From Sanghuangporus weigelae (taxonomy: Eukaryota > Basidiomycota > Agaricomycetes > Hymenochaetales > Hymenochaetaceae), in the NCBI GenBank assembly GCA_033182465.1, contig CP137320.1:124001-188000 (forward strand): a stretch of DNA of 64,000 nt. The letters run 5' to 3'. Each line of letters begins with the position of its first letter. The first letter of the stretch is position 1. A program made the position numbers and the translations under genes. The notes under the pieces are model-generated. The model saw only the letters and a list, made by a program, of their open reading frames with translations. It searched no databases and had not been told where the DNA came from. Below are positions 52,301 to 62,986 of the stretch, one piece after another.

Positions 52301-53817
52301 ACGGTCTATACAAGCTAGAAACTGAAATGGTCACTATCTCTGATCCTATTACCCGAACGATCAAGAGGAACTACAATACCGAGGAGGCTAAGAAGGAAAT
52401 TCAGGCGATCAAGCAGAGCAACGGCTACAGTTACAGGAACGGCTTGCACTACGTAACCAATGCATTATATATCCCGCCGTTCGCCAACCTACGAGCGTTG
52501 CTAATCCGAAGGCGCCATGATCACAAACTTGCAGGCCACCCAGGAGCAGAAAAGACCATAGAGCTTGTAAAGCGATCATACTATTGGCCGAAGATGGAAG
52601 AAATGATCCGAGCATATACCGCAACCTGCGACATATGTCAGCGTGCAAAACCGATTCGACAGTTTCGAAATCCGCCGCTCCAACCGTTGGAGGCACCACA
52701 TCAACCATGGGAAACCATAACCTGTGACCTGATTACCGACTTACCAGTCAGCAATGAAGGCTACAGTGCGATACTCGTTATAGTGGACAAACTCACTAAA
52801 ATGGGGAAGTTCATTCCTTGCCAAGGAATACCCAATGCTAAGCAGTTGGCACGTTTGTTCCGCCAACATGTCTTCAAATACTACGGGGCCCCTAAACGAG
52901 TAATCTCCGACCGAGGTAGCAACTTCACCGCGCAATTCCTCAAGGAGTTCTGCAGACTCATCGATGTCGATTGGAAAACTAGTACAGCGTATCATCCACA
53001 AACCGATGGTCAAACTGAGCGACTCAATCAAGAGCTCGAACAGTACTTACGCTGCTATGTGTCCTACCGACAAACAGATTGGGCAGAGTACATCGATATA
53101 GCAGAATTCGCCTACAACAACAGGAAGCACAGTACTACACATCAGTCACCATTCTATACACTGTATGGATGGCATCCTCACCTGGACGTTGCGGAGACCG
53201 GTGATTCAAACATCCCAGAAGCAATAAATCACCTAGAGGAGCTTCGACAAGTACAGCAAGAAGCCTATAATTCGATTAGGCAAGCGAATGAGGCAATGAA
53301 GCTTTATGCAGACCTGCATCGAGGCAAACTGCCAGAGTACAAGCCAGGAGACGAAGTGTTACTAGACATGAGGAATCTCAGTCGATTGGAACCAACGAAG
53401 AAACTTGCAATGAAATGGGCAGGGCCTTATAAAGTCGAGAAGGCAGTTGGACAAGTGTCATTCAGATTACGCTTACCCGAAACCCTTCCGATCCACCCAG
53501 TGTTTCATGCGAGTCTTCTCAGGCCTTACAAACGAAAGGAATACCCTGGAAGACCCACTTTGGATGAACCACCACCTATTGAAGTGGAGGGAGAAGCAGA
53601 GTACGAAGTGGAGACGATTCATAATACAAGACGTCATCGGAGCAAGGTCCAATACCTTATCCAATGGAAAGGATACCAGGAGCGAACATGGGAGCCACTT
53701 GACAACCTCAAGAACTCCTATCAAATGATCGAAGCATTCCATAAAAAGTATCCTCAGGCAATCCAGCCATCGAACCTTAACCAATGGATCGCCGCACGAA
53801 AACGAGTTAGGCAATAG
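49339..53817 (+). CDS. pol: gypsy Pol: protease, RT, RNase H, integrase, chromodomain
   Basis: 1492 aa from the first ATG; the frame is open from 49213, so as a Gag-Pol fusion it starts at the slippery site. Protease: ALIDSGATCSTI, residues ~34-45. A basic, Pro/Gln-rich linker of about 340 residues with two related repeats (EEINYTPKRWKKQAPQ, EEINDSPKRWKKQPPQ) follows, which is unusual. RT: FFTLDMRSGYNN and YLDDLIGQ near residue 690. RNase H: TLETDASDVAIGAVL. Integrase: HH-CC zinc finger (HPGAEKTIEL...CDICQRAK), then TCDLITDL, ISDRGSNFTA and QTDGQTERLNQELEQ as the DDE core. C-terminus: chromodomain with VQYLIQWKGYQERTWEPLDN. The chromodomain places it among chromoviruses, which target modified histones. 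Confidence 0.97.
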   Translation: MYNKRLPIQALHPRLPIRVKVGTKTLAVKALIDSGATCSTIHPNLVRHYSLFKKRLDHPRPLNNADGSPNQGGAITHEVYTLIFDGPKPQPQTLAVATTGQDQVILGIDYLAKVNPEIDWKNQVWNRNGNSIPFELNVIRATKKRRHRKRKRKRQTKGKPDKTRPRHNTKQQAQDRDNYRHSGAPGIIFAPRRDNNGHSHETKPQAKPETRPATPRLEQAKQTPEVKSPSTENIPDSATKQPQQETANKHHRDEEEINYTPKRWKKQAPQGTSIVQRRPRHIPRRMIPARQLYQTSEGETQDVTGKHSLDEQEEINDSPKRWKKQPPQKIHPLRQNMPEDEELWPSPEENPGMKYRIRPRKTRYPEKPVAGIIRPRTASLMRGASPTPKRTRWADNESDIEMQDEQETTEDTPMHDIEPEDIESLRTTNQPATLTRKEELAAKLELDINRNWSPRQQNQVSQPLNKASSVSQQYSQQKAAAEGLLGTQKRDWRKLLPKEIEDYADVFDPDKSRRLPKHTKWDMAINLKEGVPLPKPRPIIKLTREEQAALDAYVKELLDKGWIEKVQPHEPCPVAAPVFFVGKKDGGARAVTDYRDINDTTVSDPYPIPIMSVLPEKLEKGKFFFTLDMRSGYNNLRIREGDEWKAAFRVGNAVYKPKVMMFGMKNSPAVFQRFMNDNFEYWLRTEEALNYLDDLIGQAQTEEEHWKLLRAILQKCRELDIYLKIEKCHFLQTQLDYLGFVVGTKGIQMDPYKLKAIHEWPVPKTKRQVRKFQGFCNFYRRFIRNYADTFAPIGDLIKKDRKFIWAEAQDKAFESIKKAFETEVALAMPKPDKSYTLETDASDVAIGAVLQQEDNQGELRPLGFMSKTLTNTQRNYPTHDKEMLAIMEALKHWRHLLEGTKEPVTIRSDHANLRYFMTAQNLSRRQARWALELSRYNFKILHWPGKKNQADELSRRSDYMPEDKDNLGVTLLPPDTIKQQTLRRTEINGLYKLETEMVTISDPITRTIKRNYNTEEAKKEIQAIKQSNGYSYRNGLHYVTNALYIPPFANLRALLIRRRHDHKLAGHPGAEKTIELVKRSYYWPKMEEMIRAYTATCDICQRAKPIRQFRNPPLQPLEAPHQPWETITCDLITDLPVSNEGYSAILVIVDKLTKMGKFIPCQGIPNAKQLARLFRQHVFKYYGAPKRVISDRGSNFTAQFLKEFCRLIDVDWKTSTAYHPQTDGQTERLNQELEQYLRCYVSYRQTDWAEYIDIAEFAYNNRKHSTTHQSPFYTLYGWHPHLDVAETGDSNIPEAINHLEELRQVQQEAYNSIRQANEAMKLYADLHRGKLPEYKPGDEVLLDMRNLSRLEPTKKLAMKWAGPYKVEKAVGQVSFRLRLPETLPIHPVFHASLLRPYKRKEYPGRPTLDEPPPIEVEGEAEYEVETIHNTRRHRSKVQYLIQWKGYQERTWEPLDNLKNSYQMIEAFHKKYPQAIQPSNLNQWIAARKRVRQ

Positions 53818-54071
53818 TTGCATCACATGCACTCCACCCGATGGAGCCGCTTATGGATCCACAATAGAGACGATGAGTAAGGTCCCCAACGACCTTACCA
53901 AGCGATGACATCAATGTGGCACACCAAAGCGAGAGCAGAGATAGAAGAATTAGGCAAGACATCGCCGACATACCAACAAGATGGTATAAAACATGGAGAA
54001 CTTCGAGCTGAACGAACAACAACTCGAATCGCAACAGCTCTACTTCACTACAAGCGAACCACTACTCAGCT

Positions 54072-55070
54072 ATGCCTATCTTCGACGAGCTACATGCATT
54101 CTGTCAACCAGAAGATGCACCAGAATGGACATTTACACTCAGACCACCGACCGAACGTTATCAATGGCCACAGCTGTGCAACCGATTCAACGAAGAGAAC
54201 TACGAAGATGAGATTGTACCCCTATGCCCAGGGAAGTACTTCGATGATCTATTTGACAAGTGGAACGCAGTCCACCACAACCGAGACGAAATACCCCACC
54301 TTATGATGGCGAATCACTCAGACGAGTGGTTATTCAAACTCAGTAACCCTCGAGACGCAGCATTACGCCGACTCAATGATGATGCATTTCTAACCTATGC
54401 GATCGAACTCGAAACACAAGCCTTACACCGAGGCAAGATCGACTTTAGGCACGAAACGACATACAAGAACATCATGAGCATCTATCATTCGGCAATTCAA
54501 ATTTGCGCCTACCGACGAGACATGACTACCGCAATTCTTAACCGAATGATGCGATGGAGTCACTATCATCCGATGAGCATCGATGCGATGAAGTACATCA
54601 TATACATAGCCGACCAGACGGGCTTCTATGCATCCCACACCATGCAGTTCATGACGGTACTCAACATGACGAAGTATTACGAAGGAACGAGATACCGAAC
54701 GGTTATTGAAGCGAGGAACTCCACTACGGACGAGGTACCACTCGACAACATCGAGCACCACGTAGTCGAAGGCAAAGAGGTTAACTACGACCCTCATTAC
54801 CTTATGGAACTCAACAACCGAGAGGAAGAAGCCAGAGAAAAACTACAGGCTACACGACACCCCTTGCTGGAAGATCTGATGATCTCAGTCTACCAGTACC
54901 CGAACGAACTCTACCAGCCGGACGAGATGCTTACTATGTCGGAACAGGAGGACATGTACATACACTCCGACGATACAGAGTCAAGTGAAGAAGGTGAAAG
55001 TAAGGAACTATATACCCCAGCGAACTCGGCCCAGACTACACCTGAGGCTGAAGAATCCGAAGATTTGTAA
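54072..55070 (+). CDS. gypsy accessory ORF after pol, unknown function
   Basis: 332 aa, starting MPIFDELHAFCQPEDAPEWT. It sits where retroviruses have env, but I see no signal peptide or membrane segment. It is acidic at the end (DDTESSEEGESKEL) and mostly helical in the middle. The frame is intact in a young element, and it is as long as Gag, so it is likely used. No similarity recognised. Confidence 0.65.
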   Translation: MPIFDELHAFCQPEDAPEWTFTLRPPTERYQWPQLCNRFNEENYEDEIVPLCPGKYFDDLFDKWNAVHHNRDEIPHLMMANHSDEWLFKLSNPRDAALRRLNDDAFLTYAIELETQALHRGKIDFRHETTYKNIMSIYHSAIQICAYRRDMTTAILNRMMRWSHYHPMSIDAMKYIIYIADQTGFYASHTMQFMTVLNMTKYYEGTRYRTVIEARNSTTDEVPLDNIEHHVVEGKEVNYDPHYLMELNNREEEAREKLQATRHPLLEDLMISVYQYPNELYQPDEMLTMSEQEDMYIHSDDTESSEEGESKELYTPANSAQTTPEAEESEDL

Positions 55071-55626
55071 ACAACTCTTCTTTTATGCAACCCCTTTCCC
55101 ATATCGTGACCCGACATGGTCAATTATGCATTTCATTCTTACCTTATGGTATTTATGGTCACATCCGACCAAATTATGCTTTATGCACCTCTTTATTTCA
55201 CGCTTATTCGGCCAACCAGCACAAATGAAGCACTATGCAGAAGTGTCAAAGAACCTACAAGGGCCTAGACATTTTGTATATTGTTTTATTGTGCCGGCTC
55301 CGAATTAGCAGATTATGCCTACCTTTTATTATCCTCTATGCAACGGAGAAGCCAAAAGTTTACGTGAAGTCACTCCCTTGCATCATGCTAGGATGTGCCT
55401 TCACGCTGAAAGGCACTCCAATTACACTCTTTCTTCGAAAAACTCCATTTGGGGGTTGAAGAGCCGTAGGTAAACACCTGGAACTTCACTCCCAAATTGG
55501 TATAAAACTTATTCATTAACGACTTAATGATTTTAATGACTTTATAATTTCTTTCTTATCACTTTCAATTGCGTCATATTCTTTACATGATGCACATTTC
55601 ATATTCATATCCCTTCTCACCACCCT

Positions 55627-55942
55627 TTACAAGTCAATGTCTTCCCAGACACCCTTTTCACGACGTTCCTGCGAAGCAATACCTGCATTTTCGACGACTG
55701 GATCAATATCCTCAACGTCATAACCGAGTGCGAGGTGAACTCGAAGCGCAACAGTAGTAACATCGCGCTGGAACGATTGCATTTCAAAGTCGGCCTCCTA
55801 GAGGAAGATTAACGACTTGAAACGGCACAGAGCATGCATCACTTACCTGAGCACGCCTCTTACGCTCCAAAATCCAATGATTTATGCCGAAAATCGCGAC
55901 AAGAACGACAAAAACAGTAGCAGCAGCGGCGACTTTCGACAT
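55627..55942 (-). CDS. Antisense spliced gene inside the gypsy element, membrane-anchored protein
   Basis: Two exons on the opposite strand, complement of 55847-55942 and 55627-55797, with a clean 49-nt intron (GTAAGT...TAG) and TAA at 55627-55629. The product is 88 aa: one hydrophobic segment (residues 4-24, AAAATVFVVLVAIFGINHWI), a basic stretch RKRRAQ, then a soluble acidic tail. A start 11 codons upstream (55975) is also possible. Both splice signals and the frame fit exactly, and the intron would survive retrotransposition because the sense RNA cannot splice it. The CATCATCATCTCTGC-like 5' flank resembles an ordinary host leader. It may be a captured host gene or an element gene made from the 3' LTR side. 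Confidence 0.7.
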
Positions 55943-56053
55943 TTTGGAGCAGAGATGATGATGGTTTGATAGCAAAGACCAACCATCACTAGGCGACCCT
56001 TTATCCGAGCTTTCTCACGGATTAGGATGAACATTTCTCCGAAAGTTCATCTT

Positions 56054-56061
56054 AGGGGGGG
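56054..56061 (+). promoter_or_regulatory. gypsy polypurine tract
   Basis: AGGGGGGG lies 5 bp before the 3' LTR. Confidence 0.8.
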
Positions 56062-56066
56062 TGTAG

Positions 56067-57503
56067 TGAAAGGATCCGCTCAAAAACTCGCATCAGGATC
56101 GACGCGATCAGCAGATCCACACGATCAGCTTTCCAAACACAACCAGTAACCAAGCCAGCTATCACGGGCCCAAGCGATCGAGCGGCCTAGGCAACAGTAA
56201 CCCGTTACCACCCGAGCGCTAGAGGCACCGAAGCGGATACGTAATCCCGCTAACAGCTAACACCGCCGACCGCCTATTACCGCGGACTACCACTCTAACG
56301 CCGCCGACCAAGCAACCAGAGTGACCTCGATCAAAAGAAGCGATCAAACTTCTTAGAAGTCCAGAAGCACAACTACTAAAGCCTAAACGCTAAAAGGCTA
56401 AAGGCTAATAAGGTTTATGGAGACCTCACTGGCATTTCAGCACTGTCAAGTCTGTGCACGAGTTTACATGGTCCTTTATGAAGTATACTACATAGTATGC
56501 ACGGCAACAGTTGTACCCAAGAAACGAGAGGAACTCACGATCACAACTCGGACCCCTCGAACTGCGAACCCGATAACCTGGAGAATGATTGGATGGTATA
56601 GACCGGAGTTGCACACACCATGTCCAGCATCTACGATACAGGCAAACCTTTATTTACCGAGAGATGCGAACCTGGAAACCAAGCAATTACAACTCCTTAT
56701 ACAACGAAGGATATGGCGCTACATTCGTGATATACGATACGAAGGCAAAGCATGGCTAGTCACCAGAACCCAGCAGAACCCACCAGCAGAGCTTATGCAG
56801 TTCATGATATGCCTTGGACCATACTCTACACCGACCCGACACCTTAACACTGACGTGCGAGTTATGCTTACCCTCGCTGGACCTCGAGATGAATTCCGAA
56901 GAATCACATACCGAGCAGCCTACATCGCTCCAAGAGCAAAGATGCCACTCAATGACGGCAATGACATCGTTATGGAGTACTGACAGTGGAGCATTCCATA
57001 TCGGAGCACCACCTCTATTGTCTCAGTCAGCAACTCCAAAGAATTCTGTCATAGTGGAGACGACCTTACAAAGATTGGAGCAAAGTGGAGCGAAGCGCAG
57101 CAGGATGACAAAGGAACAGATGTAATGGTGGAGGGAAGTGGAGTAAAGTGGAGACAGGATGAGTAAGAAATAGGACGGAAAATGGAATATCTGGGAGCAT
57201 AAATAGTTGTAGGATTAGGCCCTCATTTCCCCATCTTTCGATCCTCTAAACACACTGGTGTAAAGCTTGCCCTACAGCGAGCTATTACTGTGTGCTTTGT
57301 ACTATCACGCCTCTTGGAAATCCCAATCTGCTTTACTATTACCTCGTATCTGAAAGCATCCATAACTCGGGCCGCGACTAGGAAGGCTAGTAAGGGACCG
57401 CGTGGTACAGCCAGACGTGGGTAGATAAGATCACCTCTGCACAACACACCGCTGCTTAGGCAAAAGGATCAAACCGGTGTAACCCCGGGCCTACTCCCTA
57501 ACA
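56067..57503 (+). repeat. gypsy 3' LTR
   Basis: 1437 bp, one difference noticed from the 5' LTR (57248). It ends TAACA and is followed by the duplication TTGGT. Confidence 0.95.
56417..56983 (+). CDS. ORF within the 3' LTR, identical to the 5' LTR ORF
   Basis: Same 188-aa frame as at 45696-46262. Being downstream of the whole element, this copy lies on the genomic RNA as well. Confidence 0.45.
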   Translation: METSLAFQHCQVCARVYMVLYEVYYIVCTATVVPKKREELTITTRTPRTANPITWRMIGWYRPELHTPCPASTIQANLYLPRDANLETKQLQLLIQRRIWRYIRDIRYEGKAWLVTRTQQNPPAELMQFMICLGPYSTPTRHLNTDVRVMLTLAGPRDEFRRITYRAAYIAPRAKMPLNDGNDIVMEY

Positions 57504-58768
57504 TTGGTGTGCAAGAGAACGAGAACGTACCTCAGAACACCAACAGTGTTCGAGATTGCGACGATGAGAGCGTCCTCCCAGACTCCGAGACTGTCCATGG
57601 TGATGACGAGGTGTACATCGCGGAGTTCGGGAAGGAGGTTGGCAATGGCAATAATAAGCGGCTTATCCAACAAGCCGCTTATCTCGTCTTCAAGCATCAA
57701 ACAGTAAGTCTTTTTTTGTTGTCGATGTACAGAAAATAACAAACGTGCCTTAGGATCCAGGGCTGCGCCGGCTGACGTATGAGGACGTTCCTTTCTCAGC
57801 TAAGGACGTCGAAGAACTTTCAAAGGACGCATTCCGCTTCTGGAAGAAAGCTCATGAGGACAAGGAGAACCCCGAGAAGAAAAAAAGGAAGGAGGACTTA
57901 CTCAAGAGGGGGATGCGAAGGCAGAGAAAGAGACAGGTACGTACTTATGTCGCTGTCTTCTCGACTCAAACCGACATCACACTATTAGAAGAAGATTGAT
58001 CGTGGAAAATCAGTACCGACTTACAAACTCACCCATGGAAATGTGCAAGCCGGCAAACTCCTCCACACTGACTGGATGTCTGATGAACTTAGTTGCCGTT
58101 CGGACCTGGAAGCAGACGACGAGAGGAAGAAAGACTATCAGAATGAGAAGCTTGTAAAGGCCGGTTACTCACTGGATGCGAAGGGCGTGGAGGTCTGGGA
58201 AACGGTTCGGCCGGCGTTCAGATCTGCAGAAGTAAGTAACATGAAATAAACTCTTTTATTACTTTACCCACCGATTCATTAGGTTAACGCACTGTATAAT
58301 GAGCTCGACGAAATTACTGAGAAACAAAAGAGTAAGAAAAGAGCGAAAAAACCAACAGTCAAGCGCGTTTACCTTGGACGCATGAACTATGAAATTCCCG
58401 AGCTAGCTCCGTATCCCTTCATGGTCAATCAAACCTGGAAATGTATTTATGTCGATGCGAAGGGTCGCAAGGACAAATTCGAGATGAGGTCCTGTGATCC
58501 GAAGGGTTTCGGAACGAGATTCGGCGAGGTAGGCTCGGGCGCAGATGAACGCAATTAAACAAATTCTGTATGATAGGTCTCGAGTTTTTGGTCAGCAATA
58601 TCCGTAAAGTACAGAATTAAATGTACTGACGAAGTAGTTCCTTGTCTCAGATGGTCTGAAGTCCATAGCGCGATGTGTAATGTTCTTCGATGAAATGTAA
58701 TCCTGTTGTCGAAACTGCAATATGACGGAAGATCCAGTACCAGAGATCACTCGTGAGCACTTCGAGGA

Positions 58769-61700
58769 CTAGATAGCAATACTCTCCTATTGTTTACAAT
58801 GCATCAGTCACTGCCGAGGCATAAACAAGAACAAAAGAACTTACTCGAGAGAGCCCAATCGTTACCCAGAGGAGCCTTGATTCAGGCTCCTCTTCGTTAT
58901 CAGAGAACCTAGGTGGTCTCGTTGCTACGGTTGCACGCGCCGCCTGAGACTTGATGCGATCGGACGTGATTATAGACGGCGGCCCTCGTTCTTCAGGGCG
59001 CAAACTATCATTGTACTTCCAAAAGGAAATTTCGAGTTCAGGACTCGAATTGTATTAGTTTATATGACTGAACCATTCAATGAAACACTTACAATTCGTC
59101 CCAAATATCGGTGTTAACATCTCGTGAGCGGCGGAACCAGCAGACATGTAAAAAAACTATTCGGCGGCCTATTGAAGGCTGGTAGTGCCGAAAAATTGAA
59201 ATTACTTGACCGACAAATATTTCACCGCCAAATTCCATTTGTATGATGGAATTTGGCGCTTTGGAGGCTGATTTCGATGGGGTTATTCGCCGACCGTCTT
59301 TGATCAAGTACGAGCAAAACTCAGCTTGCGTTACCAAATGGTCTCCGCCCCGGGACCGGCTAGTCTGAGCGCATACTCCTGCTTCAGGATAAACAGTCTC
59401 GTAGTAATTTAGAAGGGGCTTTTGTAGCGCCCTGTCAAAGAAGTCGATGATTCCTGGACCGAGAGAAGGTCTCTTAAACCCGAGCATAACTACATAATGA
59501 CAATGACGCAGAAGGGACAGATTAAATACGGACCAATATAACGTGCACGAGAAGACGACTCACACTCTCTGGTACGCTCCTCGATCTCCTGGTTCACAAG
59601 ATTCATCGAAGCGACTGTCCCCCGCGTATCCCTGTCCTCCAGACACAAGAGTTTCGCCACTTCGACAAGACTGTCGGCATCCTCTGGATCGGAAGCGAGG
59701 GATCGAAGCTATATGATAAATATGAAGATAAATACGAGCAACGAACGGCTTGTTGCCCTGTATGCTTACCGTATCTCGAAGCATAGTATCTCTGCAGAAG
59801 GCGCGCAAGAAACTCATTTCGATTTCACCTCCATTATGATTATTCGTCTTGAAACTCTTAAGAACTTTGTTCAACCGCTCTCCAGTAAACGTCCAGAAGC
59901 CGTAAACCGGACCGAAGTCGCGAATCTGATCAAATAGATGTAAAACCCAATGGTGATTGGGTTTTACATCTAGTGGGTGAATCTAAAAGATATCACAGAC
60001 TAAAAAAATCAAGCATAGAAAGAAGGGAGAAGACTTACCGCAAGATAGCCTTCCAAGTACTCCTTAAGAAGACGCTCTGCTCTGTCTAAGTCATCTAGCC
60101 GAACTGTACGTCCAAGGAGTACTTTAAGCGCCGCCGCGAGCTTTAGAAAGTTTTTTGCGTCGTCAGGATGCATTCGGAGTTTCGGCTGCTCATATTTTCG
60201 CGTCGTTGGATCCCGTTCATTCGCCTCCCACTTCTCTAACGCCTTGTTGAAGTCGGCCTGAGCGAGTGGTTGCCATTCTCTCCAAATCAATGGCACCTAT
60301 AAGTAGTGGTAAGTGGAAATAATGACATTCACAGAGTCGATTGCGAATACTTACAATAATTGGGCAGTATACAAGGACAAGTGCCTTGTACTCGTCTGCT
60401 GACAGAGCTCCTCCGGCGGGATAACCAACCTGATTCGGGAGTCGACCGACCCATGAAGGCATTTCGAACTAGAACAGAAGAAATGAATGGCTTGACCTTA
60501 CTCCTCTTCTCATTACTTACCGTACTCAGGTACTCATGTATTTGATCCAGCTCCCGGGTCTTACAACGTGTTCGTTCGCGAAGTACGCCATTGCGAACCC
60601 AGGACACGAGCCACTGGTTCTTACAAATCCCTATTACGCGTAATGTACTCTTGGAGAAAGGACCAGAAGAAACGAAAGCAGGACTCACCGAGGAGAATAT
60701 TGTGCATAGGGTCTATGGCCGACATCCTCACGGCATCGAAGTACTTAAGACGGGACATCGCAAAGTAGCGAGTCCCGAGCTTCTTGAATAGATCCTCGCG
60801 CTGCCCAGGTTCATCTCCTGGTTCGGCGTTGCGGTATTGTCTTGCGAGTCTTCGATGTTCGTCACCAGTGCGAGGCGCATACGCTGGGAAAGTAAACATG
60901 AAGTCACCCAGTACAAGACTGGGAAAGAACGACTTACTTGCTGTTAAGCCAGTCAATCCTTCCATAGAGTTGAGATCGTGCCTTGGTATCTTGCAGCGCG
61001 TGCAGAAGAGATTGAGGTGGGAGTGGTCAGCAAAGCCGAATATCCGGCAGAGAGCCGGGTGATCGCACCCATCCGCGATGCAATATATATGAACCTTTCG
61101 TCCTAAAAGACAGTGAGTATGTTGTAGAGAAAATGCGATAAGATGAAGTTCACAAAGCCGTCTTGGGTGATGCGCCAAGGCTTGTATTCATTCATGCAAG
61201 CAACCAGTGTGTGTTCTGATATTTTGTGCGGACGGGACACTTACCATTAGGTCGAAGCGGAGTCTTCACCTTGATACCTTCTTCGTAAAGGCGAATCTTG
61301 TCGTCTACCACGGCTTCGAGGAGGTGCTGAAGCTCATCACACGTTGATTCTTTCGGTCCAGGAGAAAGAGCCACAACAAGTAGATTACTTGGCTTGTATC
61401 TAGATTATTGTTGTCAATGTTTTTTTGTCGAAAAATATCATTTGATTACTTACCGGAGATGGATCGGAAGGTTCGCAATGCTATACGAAAGCACGCCCGA
61501 ACTGTAAGACGAACCATTTCTTGCACGTTCGCCTCCGAACCTAAGGCCAATATATGTCAGTTTTGTCTAAGTAACGACTGCTCCGAGTAATAAAACAGAG
61601 AGAGAACTCACCCATCGAAATGTAAAATAAGTCCAATCCTTATTGCATCGGGATCGGAAGGAGAGAAGAAAGCCGAGCCATCGTTAGCTCGTGCTTCCTT

Positions 61701-62986
61701 CCAAATGCGACCGTCTCGAATGTCCCGAAGTACCCCATCCATCGGTTCGACTCGAAGAGACTCTTCGAGTTCTTTTTCAAATCTGCAGACTAAAGAAGGA
61801 AGCTGAGAACTGAGAGGATAAAAAGGACACTTTAAACGAGGAACAGCAGTAAGATCTTTTGTTGTCACATCAGAGCCGTCGAAGTCAGTTAGCAAAGTAG
61901 TTTTAGTCTGGAATAATGGAGTAAGACATTTATAGCACCTGAGAACAATAGGCGAATCTGAAGGAAAGATACGACGGCAGTGAGGACACATCGGAAGAAC
62001 AAGAAATGGCTCTTTTAGTCCAATAGCGTGGAATGAAGACCGCAGGGTAACAATCGGCTTGTCAGTATTCGTGAAGTGTCCGAGGTGAGTAAGAACAATT
62101 TTTGCAATACTAAGAAATAAATTGCAAGCGCGGTGAGTAGCATGAAAACGGAGATTGATGTATGCAACACCCAGAAGAAACGGCTTCCAGAAAGATTTGG
62201 CGGGAAGGAAAGTAAATAAGATACGAGCTGGAGTTGGAGACTCGGGGACTTCGAAACGGAAGGGTTCGTCTCGATCAAGGTCAGAGCTTTCAGAATCGCT
62301 CGTGTCTGCTTCTTGCGGAGATGTCGAAGTACTAGTGTTGCCGCCAGAGCCAAGTAAGTCCTCTTCAGAGCCTTGCGGGGTTCCAGGAGCTTGCTGATCT
62401 GCCGGCAGTAAGTCAACGTCCATCGGGTCAACGTATAGATCTCCGTAATCGGATCCATTATTCTCAAAGTCATATATATCTATTGAATAGAAAAGTAAGT
62501 TCATCTGGACGCAAACAGAACTAGGAGGAAAATGGCAAAATATTCATCAAGGATGTCAAGAGTTCAAACGGAAGTATTCAAGTTGGATTAAGTTAGGACG
62601 CACCTTCGTTCGCAATCTGATGACTCTCTCTCATAGCTCCCATCTCCTGATCAGAATCATGAACGGTAATCCGGCTCGGCCCAGCCCCGCTGGATGAGGC
62701 GTACATTTGTTGTTCGGGTGTTAAACTGAAGGTCGTTCTCCGCTCGATTCTTGGCTGCTTGACGATTAGACGGATCCGTGGAAGTTGTTTCGAGTTTTTC
62801 TTGAAGGGTAACCGCTCTTGGTGTGATCTATACGTCGTGAAGGGCACGACCTTGCCTCGCGGACGACCAGACGACTCGACGCATTCTGGACAGTCACAAA
62901 GTCGTTCGTTTCGTTTCTGTAAGGACAAGAATAAATTTAATCAGAAAATAGAAGAATATATGCACTGATGAACTTACCTTTGACAT
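58769..62986 (-). CDS. Tnp2-family CACTA transposase
   Basis: Fifteen exons, complement of 62978-62986, 62604-62916, 61612-62479, 61454-61540, 61245-61399, 60938-61102, 60689-60883, 60521-60630, 60355-60468, 60039-60296, 59770-59925, 59564-59708, 59093-59489, 58845-59043 and 58769-58786, join without a single frame break into 1062 aa. The tiny first exon is MSK. An N-terminal Cys pair (CDCPEC), a CPHC...CYKC zinc motif (about 270-292), HFDG (about 393), the block SIANLPIHLR...LSPGPKE (about 415-440), FCTRC (about 510) and IDPMHNILLG (about 588-597) are typical of fungal Tnp2-like transposases. LDLIHEYL-like and FWTFTGERLNKVLK blocks follow. It should cut and paste CACTA ends. With no visible defect it may be active. 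Confidence 0.9.
59935..59972. repeat. Perfect inverted repeat in a Tnp2 intron
   Basis: Arms of 17 nt (TAGATGTAAAACCCAAT and its reverse complement) around a GGTG loop, within the 113-nt intron between 59925 and 60039, the longest but one in the gene. Confidence 0.8.

Larger units (their letters stand above)
45346..57503 (+). mobile_element. Ty3/gypsy chromovirus, 12.2 kb, with accessory genes
   Basis: 12158 bp with TG...CA ends, flanked by the 5-bp duplication TTGGT (45341-45345 and 57504-57508). LTRs are 1437 bp and differ, as far as I can see, only at 46527 (T) versus 57248 (A), so the insertion is very young. Order: LTR (with ORF), primer site, coiled-coil ORF, gag, pol (protease, RT, RNase H, integrase, chromodomain), 332-aa ORF, antisense spliced gene, polypurine tract, LTR. 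All open frames are intact. Confidence 0.96.
44816..58693 (+). pseudogene. CACTA accessory gene, split by the gypsy element
   Basis: Exons 44816-45244, 45310-45345 joined to 57509-57703, then 57754-57936, 57989-58231, 58283-58528 and 58577-58693. Ignoring the gypsy and one copy of its target duplication, every exon stays in frame and the product would be 482 aa. The N-terminal half has a coiled-coil-like segment (EEILGQLRRHEDLLKEMASK) and a Lys-rich tract; the C-terminal half has PYPFMVNQTWK and DPKGFGTRFGE. I recognise the type as a protein that accompanies Tnp2 genes in Agaricomycetes, with no defined activity. It may be a DNA-binding partner like TnpA, which is inference. The only defect is the insertion, in exon 2 after codon 155. 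Confidence 0.7.

Noticed and set aside
54985-55308. 107-codon frame overlapping the end of the 332-aa ORF
   Set aside because: No ATG start (begins with GTG), and composition is that of non-coding AT-rich DNA.
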